Positions 40,364-49,724 of a stretch of 64,000 nucleotides of DNA are shown in pieces; position 1 is the stretch's first letter, and every line of letters starts with the position of its first letter. The translations under genes and the position numbers were made by a program. The notes below the pieces were generated by a model. It had not been told where the DNA came from, did not search any database, and saw nothing but the letters and a program-made list of their open reading frames with translations. Source of the DNA: Sphingomonas panni (GTDB lineage: Bacteria > Pseudomonadota > Alphaproteobacteria > Sphingomonadales > Sphingomonadaceae); contig NZ_JAKREU010000001.1 of assembly GCF_022664435.1 (NCBI RefSeq), forward strand, positions 806,001 through 870,000, given 5' to 3'.

Positions 40364-42349
40364 ATGGGGGCGACCATCGATACGACCGGATCGGACCGGC
40401 GGTTCGCGGCGATCCGCGACTATCGGCTGATCGAGGCGATCGACGACCGCGAGCAGGACGACCTCGCCCGGCTGGCCGCCGAGATTTGCCAGACGCCGGT
40501 CGCCCTCGTCACGGTGCTGGCATCCGATCAGCAGTGGTTCGTGGCTCGGGTCGGCACCGACCTGTGCGGCACACCGCTGAACGATGCGATCTGCACCCAC
40601 GCGCTGGATGCGGACGAACTCCTCGTCATTCCCGACCTGTCGATCGATCCGCGTACCCGCGACAGCGCGATCGTCGCGGGGCCGCCGCATGTTCGCTTCT
40701 ACGCCGGGGTTCCGCTGCGCATCGGGAACGGCGTGGCGGTGGGTACGCTGTGCGTGATCGATGTCGTTGCCCGCCCGCAAGGGCTGAGTGCGACGCAGCG
40801 CGACATGCTGCTGCGTCTGGCGCGACAGGCGGTGACGACGATGGAACTGCGTCGCCTGCTTGCCGAACGCGACGGGACGCTGCAGCGTATCGCCGAGGCG
40901 GAAGCGGCGCTGACCGGCAACGAGCAGCGCTGGCAGCGCCTGTTCGAGAATATTACCGACGGTTTCGCGCTGGGCGAGGCGATCCGCGATACGGACGGGC
41001 GGGTGGTCGACTGGCAGTTCGTCGACGCCAACCATGCATGGTTCGCGCTGTCGGGCGTGACCCGCGACCGGATGCTGGCGCTAACCGGGCGACAGCTCGA
41101 TCAGGCCGCCCCGGCCAGCTGGGCCGATGACCTGCACCGGATGCTCGCGGATGGATCGCCGACCGGCTTCATCCATCATGTGCCCAATATCGGCCGTTGG
41201 TTTCGCGGCCATTGTTTCCGCATCGATGGCGACCGGTTCGGTGCGATACTGCGCGACATCACGCTCGAACATGCGACGGAGCAGCGGCAGTCGGCGCTGA
41301 TCCAGCTGGGCGATGCGCTGCGCGACTGCCACGACGTGGCCGATGTGGCGCGTGTGGCATCGGCGCTGGTGGGGCAGACGCTGAACGTCGCCTGTGCCGG
41401 GTTCGGACGGATCGATACAGGGTTGACCCGGATCGAGATCGGTCTCGACTGGACCGCGACTGGCGGAGCTTCGCTTGCGGGGCGGCAGGCAATCGATATG
41501 TTCGGCGACGTGGCGGGTGAGATCGCCGCGGGCGATGCGATCGCAGTCGATGACGTGCACATGGACCAGCGGACTGCCGGGTGCGCCGACGCGCTGCTGG
41601 CCCACGGGATCGGCGCGTTCGTCATCGTCCCGGTTCGCCGCGACGGTCGGATCGTATCGGCCTTCATCGTCCATACCGGAACCCCGCGCCGCTGGTCGGC
41701 CGAGGAGATCGTGTTCCTGCGCAAGGTTGCCGACCGGGTGGAGGTCGGCACGGCGCAGGTCGAATCGGAAGCGCGCCAGAACCTGCTGATCCAGGAACTG
41801 GCCCATCGGCTCAAGAACACGCTGTCGATGGTGCAGGCGATCGCGTCGCAGACGCTGCGCGGGTCAATCGACCGGGCGCCGCTCGACGCGTTCGAGCGCC
41901 GGTTGCAGGCACTGGGCGTCGCCCATGACGTGCTGGTGGAACGCAACTGGGTCGGTGCCGATATGCGTGCCACGATCGGGCAGGTCATGGCGGTGTTCGG
42001 CTGCAGCGACCGCATCACGCTGACCGGTCCCGAGGTCGCGCTGGGCGCACGGGCCGCGCTGGCGATGGCACTGATCCTGCACGAACTGGGTACGAATGCG
42101 GTCAAATATGGTGCCCTGTCGACCATCGCAGGCGAGGTCCGGCTCGACTGGCAGGTCGAGGACGGGCTGTTGGCGCTCTGCTGGCAGGAGCATGGCGGGC
42201 CATTGGTCCGGGAGCCGGCGCGACGCGGGTTCGGGTCCAAGCTGTTGCGGCTGGGCCTGGCCGGTACCGGTGACAGCGACATTTGTTACGATCCGGCCGG
42301 CGTCCGGGTAACGATGCGTGCCAGCCTGTCCGAACTGACCGGCGGCTGA
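40364..42349 (+). CDS. GAF-PAS-GAF histidine kinase of the HWE/HisKA_2 type
   Basis: The 661-residue protein has no membrane segments. An N-terminal GAF domain (about 25-170, with QWFVARVGTDL and YAGVPLRIGNG) is followed by a PAS domain (about 185-310, RLFENITDGFALGEAI) and a second GAF (about 320-465). The kinase has phosphoacceptor His481 in QELAHRLKNTLSMVQAIA, then ALILHELGTNAVKYGAL and a Gly-rich ending GFGSKLL. HWE-type kinases often act in light or general stress signalling in alphaproteobacteria. The absence of a Cys in the GAF motifs visible gives no sign of a bilin. No response regulator is adjacent. Confidence 0.9.
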   Translation: MGATIDTTGSDRRFAAIRDYRLIEAIDDREQDDLARLAAEICQTPVALVTVLASDQQWFVARVGTDLCGTPLNDAICTHALDADELLVIPDLSIDPRTRDSAIVAGPPHVRFYAGVPLRIGNGVAVGTLCVIDVVARPQGLSATQRDMLLRLARQAVTTMELRRLLAERDGTLQRIAEAEAALTGNEQRWQRLFENITDGFALGEAIRDTDGRVVDWQFVDANHAWFALSGVTRDRMLALTGRQLDQAAPASWADDLHRMLADGSPTGFIHHVPNIGRWFRGHCFRIDGDRFGAILRDITLEHATEQRQSALIQLGDALRDCHDVADVARVASALVGQTLNVACAGFGRIDTGLTRIEIGLDWTATGGASLAGRQAIDMFGDVAGEIAAGDAIAVDDVHMDQRTAGCADALLAHGIGAFVIVPVRRDGRIVSAFIVHTGTPRRWSAEEIVFLRKVADRVEVGTAQVESEARQNLLIQELAHRLKNTLSMVQAIASQTLRGSIDRAPLDAFERRLQALGVAHDVLVERNWVGADMRATIGQVMAVFGCSDRITLTGPEVALGARAALAMALILHELGTNAVKYGALSTIAGEVRLDWQVEDGLLALCWQEHGGPLVREPARRGFGSKLLRLGLAGTGDSDICYDPAGVRVTMRASLSELTGG

Positions 42350-42357
42350 CGCATATG

Positions 42358-42385
42358 AAAAGGGCCGCCCCGGCAGGGACGGCCC
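42358..42385 (-). terminator. Terminator of the GlsB-like gene
   Basis: On the minus strand GGGCCGTCCCTGCC and GGGGCGGCCC form a stem followed by TTTTC. It lies 27 bases past the stop of the gene at 42412. Confidence 0.75.
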
Positions 42386-42411
42386 GATCCAATATGCCTG
42401 TCGGCCGGTGC

Positions 42412-42663
42412 TTAGCGCACCGAACCGCGACGCACTAAGTTGACGATCGCCAGCAGGACGACCGCACCGACCAGCGAATACAGGAAGCTGGTGACCGTGA
42501 TGCCGTTGTTGATGTTCGCGCCGGTGACGAAGCCCGCGATCACGGCACCGACGATGCCGACGACGACGTTCAGGATGATGCCCTGCTGCGCATCGGTCCG
42601 CATGATGATGCTGGCCAGCCAGCCAACGATGCCACCAACGACCAGCCAGATGATGATACCCAT
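42412..42663 (-). CDS. GlsB/YeaQ/YmgE-family stress membrane protein
   Basis: The 83-residue product has three hydrophobic segments with glycine zippers (GIIIWLVVGGIVGWLASIIM, ILNVVVGIVGAVIAGFV, SFLYSLVGAVVLLAIVNL). This is the transglycosylase-associated protein family induced by stress. ATG at 42663 has GGAGGG about 8 bases upstream. A GGAAC-type promoter element for the general stress sigma factor lies upstream, and a terminator follows, so it is a single-gene unit. Confidence 0.93.
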   Translation of the reverse strand: MGIIIWLVVGGIVGWLASIIMRTDAQQGIILNVVVGIVGAVIAGFVTGANINNGITVTSFLYSLVGAVVLLAIVNLVRRGSVR

Positions 42664-42723
42664 GAGACGTCCCTCCATTGATGTCTGCAACCCGGCAACC
42701 TTCGTACCGGGCGTACTGAGGGA

Positions 42724-42750
42724 AAGACTCTCCAGGGACTTGCTTGTTCC
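42724..42750 (-). promoter_or_regulatory. Possible EcfG-type stress promoter
   Basis: The minus strand reads GGAAC, a 17-base spacer and GTCTT, about 60 bases before the GlsB-like start. GGAAC matches the -35 element of alphaproteobacterial general stress sigma factor EcfG; the -10 element (consensus near CGTT) is a poor match. Confidence 0.4.
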
Positions 42751-42772
42751 GCCTCCGTTTTAACTCGACCGC

Positions 42773-43075
42773 TCAATATTTGCGCTGCTGGCGCTCATAG
42801 AGGGACTTGTAATGCTGGATGCGGGTCACGCGCAGGCCGGGCATCCCCGACCGGTCGACCGCGCGCTGCCAGCTGGCGAATTCCTCCGCCGACAGGTTGT
42901 AGCGCTGGCAGACGTCGTCGACGCTCAGCAGTCCGCCATTGACCGCCGCGACCACTTCCGCCTTGCGCCGCACGACCCAGCGGGTGGTGTCGGGCGGTGG
43001 CAGCGAATCGATCGTCAGCGGTTCGCCGAGCGGACCGATCACCTTGGCCGGACGGATTTTGTGGTTCTCAATCAT
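42773..43075 (-). CDS. sciP: CtrA inhibitor SciP (DUF1153)
   Basis: SciP is a small helix-turn-helix protein that binds the cell-cycle regulator CtrA and blocks its activation of target promoters in Caulobacter. The 100-residue product has the conserved start MIENHKIRPAKVIGPLGEPL, then PPPDTTRWVVRRKAEVVAAV, GLLSVDDVCQRYNLS and EEFASWQRAVDRSGMPGLR. It has normal length for the family. It is upstream of, and on the same strand as, the GlsB-like gene, with about 110 bases between. Confidence 0.95.
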   Translation of the reverse strand: MIENHKIRPAKVIGPLGEPLTIDSLPPPDTTRWVVRRKAEVVAAVNGGLLSVDDVCQRYNLSAEEFASWQRAVDRSGMPGLRVTRIQHYKSLYERQQRKY

Positions 43076-43173
43076 ACTGGACCTCGACCCGGGGATAGCC
43101 CCTGAAACCTTCTTGCGTGGTCATACGCGAACGCGGTTGAACATCGGCTAAAACGGCTAGGTAAACATCGTCT

Positions 43174-43443
43174 TCATCCGTTGGCATCGTGCCATCCCTT
43201 CGCGGCGAGCCGTTGTTTCGGCACGACGCATTCCCGCAGCAGGGCGGCAGTCCACCCATTGAACGCCCCGTCAGCCGGGTTGAGCAGGGACACCGGCGTC
43301 CGGTTCCAGGCCAGCCGGGTCTGGAGCCGCGCCGTCGGCGTCGCCGCCTGCCGCCCGGTCGCGGCGGCCAGCAGCACGGCCAGCTCCGTCGGCAGGGTGG
43401 TGACCGTGGTACCACGGTCGAAACGGGCGAAACTCAGATCCAA
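43174..43443 (-). CDS. Unknown protein between sciP and mnmA
   Basis: An open frame of about 90 codons shows strong G/C preference at third positions, which supports coding. No ATG is available: TTG at 43443 has GGAAG five bases upstream and is my choice; TTG at 43458 is the other option. The product (LSFARFDRGTTVTTLPTELA ... AFNGWTAALLRECVVPKQRL) is soluble-looking with no signal peptide. An overlapping plus-strand frame also exists but lacks a ribosome site. I do not recognise a family. Confidence 0.5.
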   Translation of the reverse strand: MDLSFARFDRGTTVTTLPTELAVLLAAATGRQAATPTARLQTRLAWNRTPVSLLNPADGAFNGWTAALLRECVVPKQRLAAKGWHDANG

Positions 43444-43556
43444 CGTGTCTTCCAGCAACGGGGCCTAGAGCCTTGTTCTAGCCCGACACTGTTGAAGGTC
43501 CGGTAAATGGCGGCGTATTTTTGCAAGCCGCGCGCGAAACGCCTATCTGGCAGGCC

Positions 43557-44651
43557 ATGGACCTTGGCGAATTTCAACTGGATGCCCCCGTTTCCGCGCG
43601 GCGCATCGTCGTGGCGATGTCGGGCGGGGTGGACAGCTCGGTCGTGGCCGCGCTCGCCCATGCGACGGGGGCGGAGACGATCGGCGTCACGTTGCAGCTG
43701 TACGATCATGGCGCGGCGGTCGGGCGGGCCGGATCGTGTTGCGCCGGGCGCGACATTCGCGATGCGCGCGCGGTGTGCGACCGGCTGGGCATCGCCCATT
43801 ACGTATTCGACCATGAAAGCAGCTTTCGCGAGACGGTGATCGACGATTTCGCCGATGCCTATCTGGCCGGACGCACGCCGATCCCGTGCGTGAAGTGCAA
43901 TATGGGTCCGAAATTCACCGACCTGTTCGCGCTGGCCCGCGACCTGGGTGCCGACTGCCTCGCTACCGGCCATTATATCCGGCGGGTGATGGGACCGGCG
44001 GGGGCCGAGCTGCATCGTGCGATCGATCCGGCGCGCGACCAGAGCTATTTCCTGTTCGCCACCACGCAGGCCCAGCTCGATTTCCTGCGTTTCCCGCTGG
44101 GTGCGATGCCCAAGGCACGGGTGCGCGAGATTGCGGCGGAACTGGGCCTGGGCGTCGCCGGCAAGCCCGACAGCCAGGATATCTGCTTCGTGCCCGATGG
44201 CGATTATGCCGGGCTGGTCCGCAAGCTGCGCCCCGAGGCGAAGGAAGGCGGCGAGATCGTCGATCTTCAGGGGCAGGTGCTGGGCCATCATGGCGGGTTG
44301 GTCGGCTATACCGTCGGGCAGCGGCGCGGACTGGAGATTGGCGGCCTTGCCGAACCGCTCTACGTCGTCCGCCTCGAACCCGAGACCAAGCGGCTGGTGG
44401 TCGGCCCGCGCAGCGCGCTGGCGGTGGGTGCGGCGCGGCTGTCGGACATCAACTGGATCGGCGGCGACCATATGGGACCGCTGACCGCGAAGGTGCGGTC
44501 GATGGCGAAGCCGGTGCCGGCAAGGCTGGAGGGCGAACGGCTGGTATTCGACGCCCCCGAATATGGCGTCGCGCCGGGACAGGCGGCCGTGCTGTACGCC
44601 GGGGACCGCGTGCTGGGCGGCGGCTGGATCGAAGGCACGGAGGCGGCGTAG
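43557..44651 (+). CDS. mnmA: tRNA-specific 2-thiouridylase MnmA
   Basis: MnmA thiolates U34 of Lys, Glu and Gln tRNAs. The 364-residue product has the PP-loop [10 protein letters not shown] at about residue 17, the first catalytic Cys in [32 protein letters not shown], and the second Cys in [13 protein letters not shown]. The C-terminal barrel includes [16 protein letters not shown] at 43557 fits the family ([12 protein letters not shown]); a start twelve codons earlier has no support. Confidence 0.96.
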   Translation: MDLGEFQLDAPVSARRIVVAMSGGVDSSVVAALAHATGAETIGVTLQLYDHGAAVGRAGSCCAGRDIRDARAVCDRLGIAHYVFDHESSFRETVIDDFADAYLAGRTPIPCVKCNMGPKFTDLFALARDLGADCLATGHYIRRVMGPAGAELHRAIDPARDQSYFLFATTQAQLDFLRFPLGAMPKARVREIAAELGLGVAGKPDSQDICFVPDGDYAGLVRKLRPEAKEGGEIVDLQGQVLGHHGGLVGYTVGQRRGLEIGGLAEPLYVVRLEPETKRLVVGPRSALAVGAARLSDINWIGGDHMGPLTAKVRSMAKPVPARLEGERLVFDAPEYGVAPGQAAVLYAGDRVLGGGWIEGTEAA

Positions 44652-44652
44652 C

Positions 44653-44789
44653 AGTTCCTCCCCGCTTCGCGGGGAAGGGGACCAACGCAGCTGATGGAGG
44701 GGGTGGCCACACGACGCAACCGTAGTGGAATCGAAACCCCCCTCCGTCAGCACTAGGCGCTGCCACCGCCCCGTACCGGGGAGGAACTT
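44653..44789. repeat. Inverted repeat of the CCTCCCC family
   Basis: The left arm starts AGTTCCTCCCCGCTTCGCGG (44653) and extends to about 44709 with a GATGGAGGGGGTGGC part. The right arm (44735-44789) is complementary and ends CCGGGGAGGAACTT. It fills the gap between mnmA and the nucleotidase gene. Confidence 0.8.
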
Positions 44790-44825
44790 GCAGCTATCGC
44801 AACCTGCGCCTACAGCCCCGACCCG

Positions 44826-45488
44826 ATGCTGCCCGCGCTATCCCATGTCCGCGACTGGATCTTCGATCTGGACAACACGCTCTATCCGGCGTCGTCCAAC
44901 CTGTTCGCGGAGGTCGAGGCGCGCATGGGGCAATATATCTGCGACCTGCTCGATTGCGACGCACAGGAAGCGCATCGCGTGCAGAAGATGCATTTCCACA
45001 ATCACGGCACGTCGCTGTCGGGATTGATGGCCGAACAGTCGGTCGATCCCTATCATTTCCTCGATTTCGTCCACGACATCGACCTGTCGCCGCTGGTGCC
45101 CGATCCCGATCTGCCGCGCCTGTTGGCGGCGTTGCCGGGGCGCAAGCTGGTCTTCACCAATGGCGACGAGCCCTATGCCCGGCGCGTACTGGAAAAGCTT
45201 GGCCTGTCGGACAGTTTCGTCGGCATCCACGACATCCATGCCACCGCCTATCGCCCCAAACCGCATGTCAGCGCCTATGCAGGGCTGTGCGCGGCGTGGG
45301 AGATCGATCCGACGACCGCGTTGTTCGCCGAGGACATGGCGCGCAATCTCGTGCCTGCCAAGGAAGTGGGCATGACGACGGTCTGGGTCGACAACGGGTC
45401 CGAACAGGGTCCGGGCGTGGGGCGCGACCATATCGATTACACCACGCACGACATCGTCGCGTGGTTACGCTTCGTGGAGGAATCATGA
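44826..45488 (+). CDS. Pyrimidine 5'-nucleotidase (HAD family)
   Basis: The 220-residue product has HAD motif [12 protein letters not shown] at about residue 11, motif II LVFTNGD, the Lys in [10 protein letters not shown], and motif [12 protein letters not shown]. It resembles SDT1-like pyrimidine nucleotidases that dephosphorylate UMP or CMP. Its stop overlaps the dapD start by four bases, a pairing also seen in other alphaproteobacteria. The substrate is inferred from family. Confidence 0.88.
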   Translation: MLPALSHVRDWIFDLDNTLYPASSNLFAEVEARMGQYICDLLDCDAQEAHRVQKMHFHNHGTSLSGLMAEQSVDPYHFLDFVHDIDLSPLVPDPDLPRLLAALPGRKLVFTNGDEPYARRVLEKLGLSDSFVGIHDIHATAYRPKPHVSAYAGLCAAWEIDPTTALFAEDMARNLVPAKEVGMTTVWVDNGSEQGPGVGRDHIDYTTHDIVAWLRFVEES

Positions 45489-46303
45489 CCGACCTTGCCG
45501 CCCAGATCGACGCCGCCTGGGAAAACCGTGCCGAGCTGACCATCCACACCCAGGGCGAGGTCCGCGATGCGGTCGACGCCGCGCTGGCGCTGCTCGATTC
45601 GGGCGAGGCGCGGGTGGCCGAACCGGTCGGTGACGGCTGGCAGGTCAACCAGTGGCTGAAGAAGGCGGTGCTGCTGTCGTTCCGTCTGAACGACAATCAG
45701 ATCATGGACGGCCCGGGCGGCACCAACTGGTTCGACAAGGTGCCGAGCAAGTTCACCGGCTGGGGCGAACACCGCTTCCGCGAGGCCGGTTTCCGTGCGG
45801 TACCGGGCAGCATCGTCCGCCGCGGCGCGTTCGTCGGCAAGGGCGCGATCCTGATGCCGAGCTTCGTCAACATCGGAGCCTATGTCGGCGAAGGCACGAT
45901 GGTCGACACCTGGGCGACGGTCGGCAGCTGTGCGCAGATCGGCCGGAACGTCCACCTGTCGGGCGGCGCGGGCATCGGCGGCGTGCTGGAACCGCTCCAG
46001 GCCGATCCGGTCATCATCGGCGACGGTGCCTTTATCGGCGCGCGCGCCGAGGTGGCGGAGGGTGTCCGCGTCGGCGAAGGTGCCGTCCTCTCGATGGGCG
46101 TGTATCTGGGCGCGTCGACCAAGATCATCGACCGCGCGACCGGTGAAGTGTTCCGCGGCGAAGTCCCGCCCTATGCGGTGGTCGTGCCCGGATCGATTGG
46201 CGGCGGCGACGGCAAGCCGGCGCTATACTGCGCGGTCATCGTCAAGCGGGTCGATGCCCAGACCCGCAGCAAGACCAGCATCAACGACCTGCTGCGCGAC
46301 TGA
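45485..46303 (+). CDS. dapD: Tetrahydrodipicolinate N-succinyltransferase
   Basis: DapD acts in the succinylase branch of lysine and diaminopimelate synthesis. The 272-residue product has an N-terminal helical domain ([20 protein letters not shown]) and a left-handed beta helix with hexapeptide repeats ([40 protein letters not shown]). The conserved VPGSIGGG follows. ATG at 45485 overlaps the nucleotidase stop (ATGA). Other dap genes are not in the window. Confidence 0.96.
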   Translation: MTDLAAQIDAAWENRAELTIHTQGEVRDAVDAALALLDSGEARVAEPVGDGWQVNQWLKKAVLLSFRLNDNQIMDGPGGTNWFDKVPSKFTGWGEHRFREAGFRAVPGSIVRRGAFVGKGAILMPSFVNIGAYVGEGTMVDTWATVGSCAQIGRNVHLSGGAGIGGVLEPLQADPVIIGDGAFIGARAEVAEGVRVGEGAVLSMGVYLGASTKIIDRATGEVFRGEVPPYAVVVPGSIGGGDGKPALYCAVIVKRVDAQTRSKTSINDLLRD

Positions 46304-46336
46304 CCCGAAGTTTCGACCTGTGCCGGGTAGGAGCTG

Positions 46337-46440
46337 AGAATCCTCCTCGGCACGGGGGGGCGCGCCGCCGTGAAGCGGTGGTAGGTAGATTAACCCACTC
46401 CAGTTTTGCGGGTTTCCCTCCCTGTATCGGAGAGGATCGG
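46337..46440. repeat. Degenerate CCTCC-family repeat before nhaA
   Basis: GAATCCTCCTCGGCACGGGG with GCCGTGAAGCGGTGG on the left faces TCCCTCCCTGTATCGGAGAGG on the right. It is a worn copy of the element at 44653. The gap between dapD and nhaA holds no gene. Confidence 0.55.
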
Positions 46441-46454
46441 GTAAGGCCGACACC

Positions 46455-47654
46455 ATGACCCGCCCCCGTTCCATGCTCCGCGCGTTCCTCCATGGTGAGG
46501 CATCGGGCGGTATCGTCCTGATGCTCGCATCGGCCGCCGCGCTGCTGCTCGCCAATCTGCCGGGCACCGCGACCGCCTATTTCGACGCGCTGCACATCGT
46601 GACCGGCCCGGTGCTGAGCGACCATGCCGGGCCGATGACGCTGCACCTGTGGGTCAACGACGCGGCGATGGCGTTGTTCTTCCTGCTCGTCGGGCTGGAG
46701 ATCAAGCGCGAGCTGGTCGACGGGCGGCTGGCGACGTGGGAGCAGCGCCGCCTGCCGGTGATCGCCGCCATTGCCGGCATGGCGGTTCCGGCGATCCTCT
46801 ACCTGCTGGTAGCGCGATCGACGCCGGGCATCGCACGCGGCTGGGCGATTCCGGCGGCGACCGATATCGCCTTTGCCGTCGGGGTGATGGCGCTGCTGGG
46901 TCCGCGTGTGCCGGCGGCACTGAAACTGTTCCTGACCACCCTTGCCATCGTCGACGATATGGGGGCGGTGGCGATCATCGCGCTTGGCTATACCAGCGGA
47001 CTCGACCTGATGGCGCTGGGCGGCGCGGCGCTGGTGCTGGCGATGCTGGTCGCGCTCAACCGCGCAGGCGTTACGCGGCTGGCACCCTATCTGCTCCTCG
47101 CCTTGCCCTTGTGGTATTTCGTGTTCCTGTCGGGCATCCACGCGACCGTTGCCGGCGTATTGGCGGCGATGACCATTCCGGTGAAGCCGACGCCCGGCGC
47201 GCCCGAAGCCGCCGATTCGCCGCTGCACCGGCTGGAACATGCGATTCATCCCTGGGTCGCGTTCGGCGTGGTGCCGGTCTTCGGCTTCGTGAATGCCGGG
47301 GTCGCGGTCACCGGCGTGCCGCTGTCGATCCTGTGGGCGCCGCTGCCGCTGGCGGTCGCGGTCGGCCTGTTCGTCGGCAAGCAGGTGGGCGTGCTGGGCG
47401 CGATCTGGCTGGCGGTGCGAACCGGGCTGTCGTGCCGGCCGGGCGATGCCAACTGGATGCAGCTATGGGGCGTCGCCGCACTGGCCGGAATCGGCTTCAC
47501 CATGAGCCTGTTCATCGGCGGCCTTGCCTTTGCCGGCGATGCGGCGGCGATCGATCAGGTGAAGATCGGCGTGCTGGCGGGTTCGCTGCTCTCGGCGTTG
47601 CTCGGTGCGGCGCTGCTGCGGTTCGCGCCGAAGCGGAAGCGGGTTCAGGGGTAG
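46455..47654 (+). CDS. nhaA: Na+/H+ antiporter NhaA
   Basis: NhaA exchanges external protons for internal sodium. The 399-residue product has about twelve membrane segments and the ion-binding aspartate pair in TTLAIVDDMGAVA. Other signatures are AMALFFLLVGLEIKRELVDG, AIPAATDIAFAVGV and GIGFTMSLFIGGLAF. ATG at 46455 gives the normal N terminus. Its 3' end overlaps the convergent dipeptidase gene by 10 bases. Confidence 0.96.
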   Translation: MTRPRSMLRAFLHGEASGGIVLMLASAAALLLANLPGTATAYFDALHIVTGPVLSDHAGPMTLHLWVNDAAMALFFLLVGLEIKRELVDGRLATWEQRRLPVIAAIAGMAVPAILYLLVARSTPGIARGWAIPAATDIAFAVGVMALLGPRVPAALKLFLTTLAIVDDMGAVAIIALGYTSGLDLMALGGAALVLAMLVALNRAGVTRLAPYLLLALPLWYFVFLSGIHATVAGVLAAMTIPVKPTPGAPEAADSPLHRLEHAIHPWVAFGVVPVFGFVNAGVAVTGVPLSILWAPLPLAVAVGLFVGKQVGVLGAIWLAVRTGLSCRPGDANWMQLWGVAALAGIGFTMSLFIGGLAFAGDAAAIDQVKIGVLAGSLLSALLGAALLRFAPKRKRVQG

Positions 47655-48877
47655 GTGGCATCGACCGGGCGCTGCCCGGCCATCGTCTTCGCCACCGCTT
47701 CGGCCTGTCCCAGCACGCGCAGCACATTGCCCTGCGCAAGCGCCGCCAGATCGGCATCGCTCCACCCGCGCCGCGCCAGTTCGGCGAACAGCAGCGGATA
47801 GCCGTCGACGCCGCCCATTCCTTCGGGGCCGGTGCCGGAAATGCCGTCATAGTCGCCGCCGATCCCGACTGCGCCGCGGCCCGCGACCTTCGCTATATGC
47901 TCGACATGGTCGGCCATCGTCGCCGCCGTCACCCGCGGCGCGGGGTTCGCCGCTTCCCATGCCTTCATCGCCGCCGGTGCCTGTGCGTTATAGAGGTTGC
48001 TCGGCAGTCCTTGCGCCTTCGCAAAGACACCGCGCCGGTTGTCCCATTCGTTCCACTGTGCCGACAGGAAGGCGGGATAGGCGTTGACCATCACCACGCC
48101 GCCCTTCGCCCCGATCTGCCGCAGCAGGTCGTCGGGAATGTTGCGCGGGCGGTCGGCCAGCGCGCGGGCGTTGGAATGCGATGCGATCACCGGCGCCTTC
48201 GATTCCGCCAGCGCCGCCGCCATCGTCGCGTCGGACACATGGGCTACGTCGATCAGCATCCCCAGCCGGTTCATCTCGCGCACCACCTGCCGCCCGAACG
48301 GGGTCAGGCCGTTCGCCTGCGGGGCATCGGTCGACGCATCCGCCCAGCCGACGCTCTTGGTATGGGTCAGCGTCATGTAGCGTACGCCGAGATTATAATA
48401 TTGGCGCAGTACCGACAGCCGCCCGTCGATCTGGTGCCCGCCTTCCACACCGATCAGCGATGCGATGCGCCCGCTCTTTGCGATCCGCGCCATGTCCGCC
48501 GCGTCGCGTGCCAGCGCCATGCGCGTCAGGTTCGCCCCGATCATCCGGCGGACGATATCGATCTGCTCGATCGTCGTCTCGACCGCCTGCGGCCCGGTGG
48601 TCGTCGCCGGGATCCACACCGACCAGAACTGCCCGCCGACATGGCCGCGCTTCAGCCGGGCGAGGTCGGTCTGCAGCGGCGGATCGATCCGGCTGGTGTC
48701 CCTGGTCAGGTCGACCGACTCGACCGCCGCATGGTGATGTTCGCGAATGCCCCAGGGCAGGTCGTTGTGCCCGTCGATGATCGGCGCACGTTCCAGCACG
48801 CGTTCGGCGCGGGCGCGGTCCTGTGCGGAGGGAGCAGGGGCCTGGGCGGCGGCGAGCAGCAGGAGCGGCAGGATCAT
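47645..48877 (-). CDS. Secreted dipeptidase, peptidase family M19
   Basis: The 410-residue product has a signal peptide (MILPLLLLAAAQAPAPSA) and then the M19 fold. Metal-site motifs are HND in IIDGHNDLPWGIRE, the Glu in GVEGGHQ, His in DVAHVSD and ASHSNAR, and Asp in GGDYDGI. ATG at 48877 puts the signal peptide at the N terminus; the frame upstream is not convincing. It shares GLTPFGRQVV with the M19 protein at 5126 but has no membrane anchor. Convergent with nhaA, overlapping by 10 bases. Confidence 0.9.
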   Translation of the reverse strand: MILPLLLLAAAQAPAPSAQDRARAERVLERAPIIDGHNDLPWGIREHHHAAVESVDLTRDTSRIDPPLQTDLARLKRGHVGGQFWSVWIPATTTGPQAVETTIEQIDIVRRMIGANLTRMALARDAADMARIAKSGRIASLIGVEGGHQIDGRLSVLRQYYNLGVRYMTLTHTKSVGWADASTDAPQANGLTPFGRQVVREMNRLGMLIDVAHVSDATMAAALAESKAPVIASHSNARALADRPRNIPDDLLRQIGAKGGVVMVNAYPAFLSAQWNEWDNRRGVFAKAQGLPSNLYNAQAPAAMKAWEAANPAPRVTAATMADHVEHIAKVAGRGAVGIGGDYDGISGTGPEGMGGVDGYPLLFAELARRGWSDADLAALAQGNVLRVLGQAEAVAKTMAGQRPVDATYP

Positions 48878-48963
48878 GGCTACCAAGCTAGTCCGTCGCC
48901 CGCAGCCCCGACAAGTGCTACGCACGACATCGGCCATGCGCCACGGATATGGGAGACGGGCCG

Positions 48964-49476
48964 ATGTATGCCATGCTGATGCTGCTGGGACAGGCCGCAA
49001 CGCCTGCCGTGCCGCTCAATGCGCCGCCCGAGCGAATCTCGATCCTGGTCGACCCCTGCGCGTCACGCCGACGCAATTCGCAGGACGACGAGATTCTCGT
49101 CTGCGGAGAGGGCGCCCGCGATCCGCGTATCCCGTTGCCTGCCGATCGAACGCCGCCCGACCGGCCGCTGGCGTCCAATCCCTATGCCGATGGGCGCGGT
49201 GCGCAAGTGGCCGCCGCCGATCCCTGTGCTACCCGGTCAGAGGGCTGCACCACCGGCGTCGATATGATCGGCGGCGGCGTGTTTGCGATCCGCGCGATCG
49301 GCAAGCTGATCGATCCGGGCAGCTGCTGCGAGGAACCGGGCGAATACAAGGATGTCGGCAAGCTGGTCGGCGACATCGTGCGCGGGGTGAAGGGCGGTCC
49401 GTCGAAGAAGGAGCGGGCGAAGCGCGTGGCGATCCCGCTCGATCCGACGGTGCCGCTGCCGGTGGCGGTGAAGTAG
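48964..49476 (+). CDS. Unknown secreted-looking protein with cysteine pairs
   Basis: The 170-residue product starts MYAMLMLLGQAATPAVPLNA, a short hydrophobic N terminus that may be a signal peptide. The rest has VDPCASRRRNSQDDEILVCG, DPCATRSEGCTTG, then GGGVFAIRAIGKLIDPGSCC and a lysine-rich end. At least seven cysteines suggest disulfides or metal binding. GGGAG lies 8 bases before this ATG; an upstream ATG at 48949 is the alternative. I do not recognise the family, although similar proteins seem common in sphingomonads. Confidence 0.7.
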   Translation: MYAMLMLLGQAATPAVPLNAPPERISILVDPCASRRRNSQDDEILVCGEGARDPRIPLPADRTPPDRPLASNPYADGRGAQVAAADPCATRSEGCTTGVDMIGGGVFAIRAIGKLIDPGSCCEEPGEYKDVGKLVGDIVRGVKGGPSKKERAKRVAIPLDPTVPLPVAVK

Positions 49477-49483
49477 AAGCTCG

Positions 49484-49590
49484 AAAATCCTCCCCGGCAG
49501 GGCAGGGGGACCATGCGCAGCATGGTGGAGGGGGGGCAAACGGAAACGGCAGTATTTCCCCGCCGCCTTTTGTCAGCCCCCTCGCCAATT
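49484..49590. repeat. CCTCCCC-family repeat before the etf genes
   Basis: AATCCTCCCCGGCAGGGCAG and GGGGGACCATGCGCAGCATGG-type sequence (split at 49505-49527) are followed by a part reading CAGCCCCCTCGCC. It is a member of the family at 44653 and 63953. The gap from 49477 to 49724 holds no gene. Confidence 0.65.
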
Positions 49591-49724
49591 GAGGGCCCCA
49601 AAAAAGCCGACGCGGGAGTAAATCCCGCGTCGTCGGTCGTCGCTATGGCGACGCCGGCCGGCAGTCGCTGTGTGCGCTTGGGGCGTTGCCCCTCGCGCAC
49701 CGGCTTGCAGCTATGCTGCGCGCC

